Shown here one piece after another: positions 5,366 to 7,347 of a stretch of DNA of 7,347 nt. The DNA is from Alphaproteobacteria bacterium (GTDB lineage: Bacteria > Pseudomonadota > Alphaproteobacteria > Rhizobiales > Aestuariivirgaceae). Location: the NCBI GenBank assembly GCA_005884715.1, contig VAZZ01000191.1, positions 1 to 7,347 of the forward strand, written 5' to 3'. The notes beneath the pieces are model-generated. The model worked only from the letters and a program-made list of their open reading frames with translations. It did not search any database and was not told where the DNA came from. Numbering within the stretch: position 1 is the first letter of the stretch; the number at the start of each line of letters is the position of its first letter. The position numbers and the translations under genes are program-made.

Positions 5366-7207
5366 TTACTGGGCGGCTTGAAGCCGCGTCTCACCTGAGG
5401 GACGATGCGGCATGCGAGCCAATGGTGAGATTTCGGTGATCTCACCGGCAATGTAGCCGTCCTTCGCGCCTGCGCGGGAAAGCTTCCCGGATGATGTAAA
5501 GGGCAGGCTCTTCGGCGCAACCAGGACGACGGCACATTCGACGCCCGACGTTTGATGGACGACGGCGGCAATCTTGCGCCGCAACTCTTCCATTTCCGCT
5601 GGCTCCGCTAGGCGGCAATGCACCAGCACGACGACGTCATCGTCGCCGTCCTCGCCTTCGACGGCAAAGGCCGCGGCATCGCCGCTGCGCAAAGGCTCGA
5701 TCTGTTCGGCCGCCCATTCGATATCCTGCGGCCAGATATTGCGGCCGTTATGCAGGATCAGGTCCTTGGCACGTCCGGTGACGACGATCTCGCCATCGAG
5801 CCAATAGCCCATGTCGCCAGTATCCATGTAACCATCGGCGCTCATGACAGCCTGCGTCGCCTCGGAATTCTCGAAATAGCCCGCCATCAGGCTCGGACCC
5901 TTGATCAGGATATGGCCTATCTCGCGATCTGTGAGATCCTGGCCGTTATCGCCGCGAACCACGATCTGGTGGCCGGCGATCGGCTTGCCACAAACGACGA
6001 AGTTGCGCACCCGCTCGGGGCTCGCCTTGAGCGCCTCGCTTGCCGGCACGGCGCGCTGCGCCAGTTTGTAGTGGAGGCGATCAACCGTATCGATTTTTAC
6101 TGGCTTGGTGAGGTCGGCAAAGGTGATGGCGAGCGTCGATTCGGCCATGCCGTAGCTCGCCGTGAAGGCTTTCGCATCGAAGCCCGCGACCGACAGTTTC
6201 TCGGCAAAGAGATTGAGCACATCGGCGCGCACCATGTCGCCGCCAATGCCGGCAACCCGCCATGCGCTCAGGTCCAATGTCGCCGCCTCGCCGTTGATGC
6301 GGCGTGCCGCGAGATCGAAACCGAAGCTCGGCGAATAGGCGATAGTGCTGCGGTTGTCCGACATCAGTTTGAGCCACAGTGCCGGACGGCGGGCGAAGGA
6401 TGGCGTCGACATGTAATCGACGGTCACCTGCCCCATCATCGGCGACAGGCAGAAGCCGACTAGGCCCATATCGTGATAGAGCGGCAGCCAGGAAAATGCC
6501 CGATCATCATTGGTGATCTTGAGGCCGTCGCGCAGAATGCCGCGCGTATTGGCGACGATCGCCTTCTGGGTGATCAGAACGCCCTTCGGGCTCGACGTCG
6601 AGCCGGAGGAATATTGGATATAGGCGACATCGTCGACTTCGAAGGGCCTCGGCTTCTCGATGCTTTCGGGTTGCGCCTGGAGTTCCTGGAAAGTCTTGAC
6701 GATGGCCGTGCCGGCGATCTGCGCGGCCGCACCGATATGCGAGCTCAAATCGCTGGACAGGATGACGGCACTGGCACGCGCCTTCTTCAGCATGCCGGCA
6801 ATGCGCGACACATAGGCTTCCTTGCCCCCGATATACATCGAATAGGGCATCGGGCATGGAACCAGGCCGGCATACTGGCAACCGAAAAACACTATCATGA
6901 AGTCCGGGCTGGTCTCGGCAACGATCGCCACGCGCTCGCCGCGCTTCAAGCCGCTCGATAAGAGCTTGCGCGCCGTCGCGACAGCACGCGTCCTCAGTTC
7001 GCGATAGGGCAGCACATGCTCCAACTGACCGCGTGACGAATAAAAATTGTACCCAGTCACGCCGCGCGCCGCATAATCCAGACCCGCAGCCAAAGTGGCA
7101 AAACCACCGAGCACTTTCGCCAGCACTGGATTTTGATGTGGTGTAGGCTTCAAGACAGGCCCGTCCTCACCCTGCCTCAAGCTGCCCTTGACAACCGTCC
7201 CGTGCAA
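5366..7207 (-). CDS. aasR: Fatty-acyl-AMP ligase / acyl-ACP synthetase
   Basis: ANL-superfamily adenylating enzyme, about 613 residues, that activates a fatty acid with ATP and likely transfers it to the AcpR-like carrier. Motifs in order (numbered from the TTG at 7207): YSSGSTSSPK phosphate loop (199-208), LPLYHDMGLVG (241-251), a signature of fatty-acyl-AMP ligases, SYGMAESTLA (351-360), TGDMGYW (463-469), GRAKDLI (478-484) and the C-terminal lysine in TSSGKLS (K575). The early segment LDYAARGVTGYNFYS is also typical of this group. Start choice: no ATG is available. A TAA (7225-7223) closes the frame upstream, and TTG codons occur at 7213 and 7207. AGAGG at 7218-7214 touches the first TTG but is 6 bases from the second, so 7207 is preferred. 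It is the first gene of the operon with cerR, acpR and spt, matching Caulobacter AasR in position and role. The last 25 residues are low-complexity and may be non-essential. Confidence 0.88.
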   Translation of the reverse strand: MHGTVVKGSLRQGEDGPVLKPTPHQNPVLAKVLGGFATLAAGLDYAARGVTGYNFYSSRGQLEHVLPYRELRTRAVATARKLLSSGLKRGERVAIVAETSPDFMIVFFGCQYAGLVPCPMPYSMYIGGKEAYVSRIAGMLKKARASAVILSSDLSSHIGAAAQIAGTAIVKTFQELQAQPESIEKPRPFEVDDVAYIQYSSGSTSSPKGVLITQKAIVANTRGILRDGLKITNDDRAFSWLPLYHDMGLVGFCLSPMMGQVTVDYMSTPSFARRPALWLKLMSDNRSTIAYSPSFGFDLAARRINGEAATLDLSAWRVAGIGGDMVRADVLNLFAEKLSVAGFDAKAFTASYGMAESTLAITFADLTKPVKIDTVDRLHYKLAQRAVPASEALKASPERVRNFVVCGKPIAGHQIVVRGDNGQDLTDREIGHILIKGPSLMAGYFENSEATQAVMSADGYMDTGDMGYWLDGEIVVTGRAKDLILHNGRNIWPQDIEWAAEQIEPLRSGDAAAFAVEGEDGDDDVVVLVHCRLAEPAEMEELRRKIAAVVHQTSGVECAVVLVAPKSLPFTSSGKLSRAGAKDGYIAGEITEISPLARMPHRPSGETRLQAAQ

Positions 7208-7213
7208 AACCAA

Positions 7214-7218
7214 CCTCT
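7214..7218 (-). promoter_or_regulatory. Ribosome binding site deciding the aasR start
   Basis: AGAGG on the - strand, complementary to the 16S 3' end. The spacing is 6 bases to the TTG at 7207 and zero to the TTG at 7213, which makes the second TTG the better start. Confidence 0.5.
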
Positions 7219-7230
7219 TGATTTAACTGC

Positions 7231-7247
7231 CCTATCCAGCGGATAGG
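7231..7247. repeat. Perfect inverted repeat upstream of aasR, possible operator or leader hairpin
   Basis: CCTATCC-AGC-GGATAGG has 7-bp arms with a 3-base centre. Its near edge is 13 bases from the AGAGG ribosome site of aasR. It could be a dimeric regulator operator or a short hairpin in the mRNA leader. No second copy was noticed in the window. Confidence 0.45.
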
Positions 7248-7291
7248 CCCCGAATGCGCCAGACTCGCCGAATTCCCTTTACCCTTAGCTA

Positions 7292-7301
7292 ACAGCGCTG
7301 T
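7292..7301. repeat. 10-base palindrome in the aasR upstream region
   Basis: ACAGCGCTGT is perfectly self-complementary and lies about 45 bases further upstream than the 7-3-7 repeat. It could be a protein-binding site, but palindromes this short also arise by chance. Confidence 0.25.
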
Positions 7302-7347
7302 CGGGAAGCATAAAATCAAAAGGTATTTCAGAATATAACGGGTCTAT

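Larger units (their letters stand above)
7219..7347 (-). promoter_or_regulatory. Upstream region of the ceramide operon (promoter not resolved)
   Basis: No gene is seen here. It must hold, or lie next to, the promoter of the aasR-cerR-acpR-spt operon. It is visibly more AT-rich toward 7310-7347 than the coding sequence. On the - strand a TTGATT at about 7314-7319 and a TATATT at 7332-7337 are candidate elements, but no convincing -35/-10 pair with correct spacing lies inside the window. Confidence 0.35.

Noticed and set aside
4350..5381. 343-codon open frame on the + strand opposite the ceramide reductase gene
   Set aside because: The opposite strand encodes a complete SDR with Rossmann and YxxxK motifs; the + strand translation is rich in R, A and Q without motifs.
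5618..6463. 281-codon open frame on the + strand opposite the acyl-AMP ligase
   Set aside because: It is a shadow of a gene with all ANL motifs; no domain is seen in its own translation.
7332..7337. TATATT (- strand) as a -10 element for the ceramide operon
   Set aside because: Its -35 partner would fall outside the window, so the promoter cannot be judged.

Overview
The window carries a compact sphingolipid (ceramide) synthesis locus of a high-GC Gram-negative bacterium, most likely an alphaproteobacterium. The evidence is the gene set and its order: serine palmitoyltransferase, a dedicated acyl carrier protein, an NAD-dependent epimerase-like ceramide reductase and a fatty-acyl-AMP ligase lie beside a lipid kinase and headgroup genes. 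From memory this resembles the Caulobacter crescentus spt/acpR/cerR/aasR region with its neighbouring cpg genes. The sequence alone does not fix the genus.

Layout. Three + strand genes (1-2817) sit head to tail, with each start codon sharing its A with the previous TGA. They are a CDP-alcohol phosphatidyltransferase with an N-terminal nucleotidyltransferase-like part (its 5' end is cut by the window edge), a diacylglycerol/ceramide-kinase-family protein, and a divergent nucleotidyltransferase that resembles the Tam41/Mmp37 CDP-diacylglycerol synthases. A 98-base convergent gap (2818-2915) holds two small hairpins. Four - strand genes (7207 down to 2916) then form a second operon, transcribed in the order acyl-AMP ligase (aasR-like), ceramide reductase (cerR-like), acyl carrier protein (acpR-like), serine palmitoyltransferase (spt). 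Bases 7214-7347 are non-coding as far as can be seen. They should hold the promoter of the - strand operon and contain a perfect 7-3-7 inverted repeat and a 10-base palindrome.

How the genes work together (inference from families). The ligase activates a fatty acid and loads it on the dedicated carrier protein. Spt condenses the acyl group with serine to give 3-ketosphinganine. An N-acyltransferase (bCerS), not present in this window, would add the second acyl chain, and the epimerase-like reductase would reduce the 3-keto group. The + strand block then plausibly adds a phosphate headgroup: the kinase makes ceramide-1-phosphate, the Tam41-like protein may make a CDP-activated lipid, and the CDP-alcohol phosphatidyltransferase swaps CMP for a headgroup. 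The product may be ceramide phosphoglycerate as in Caulobacter, or another anionic sphingolipid. The CDP-ceramide step is the least established part.
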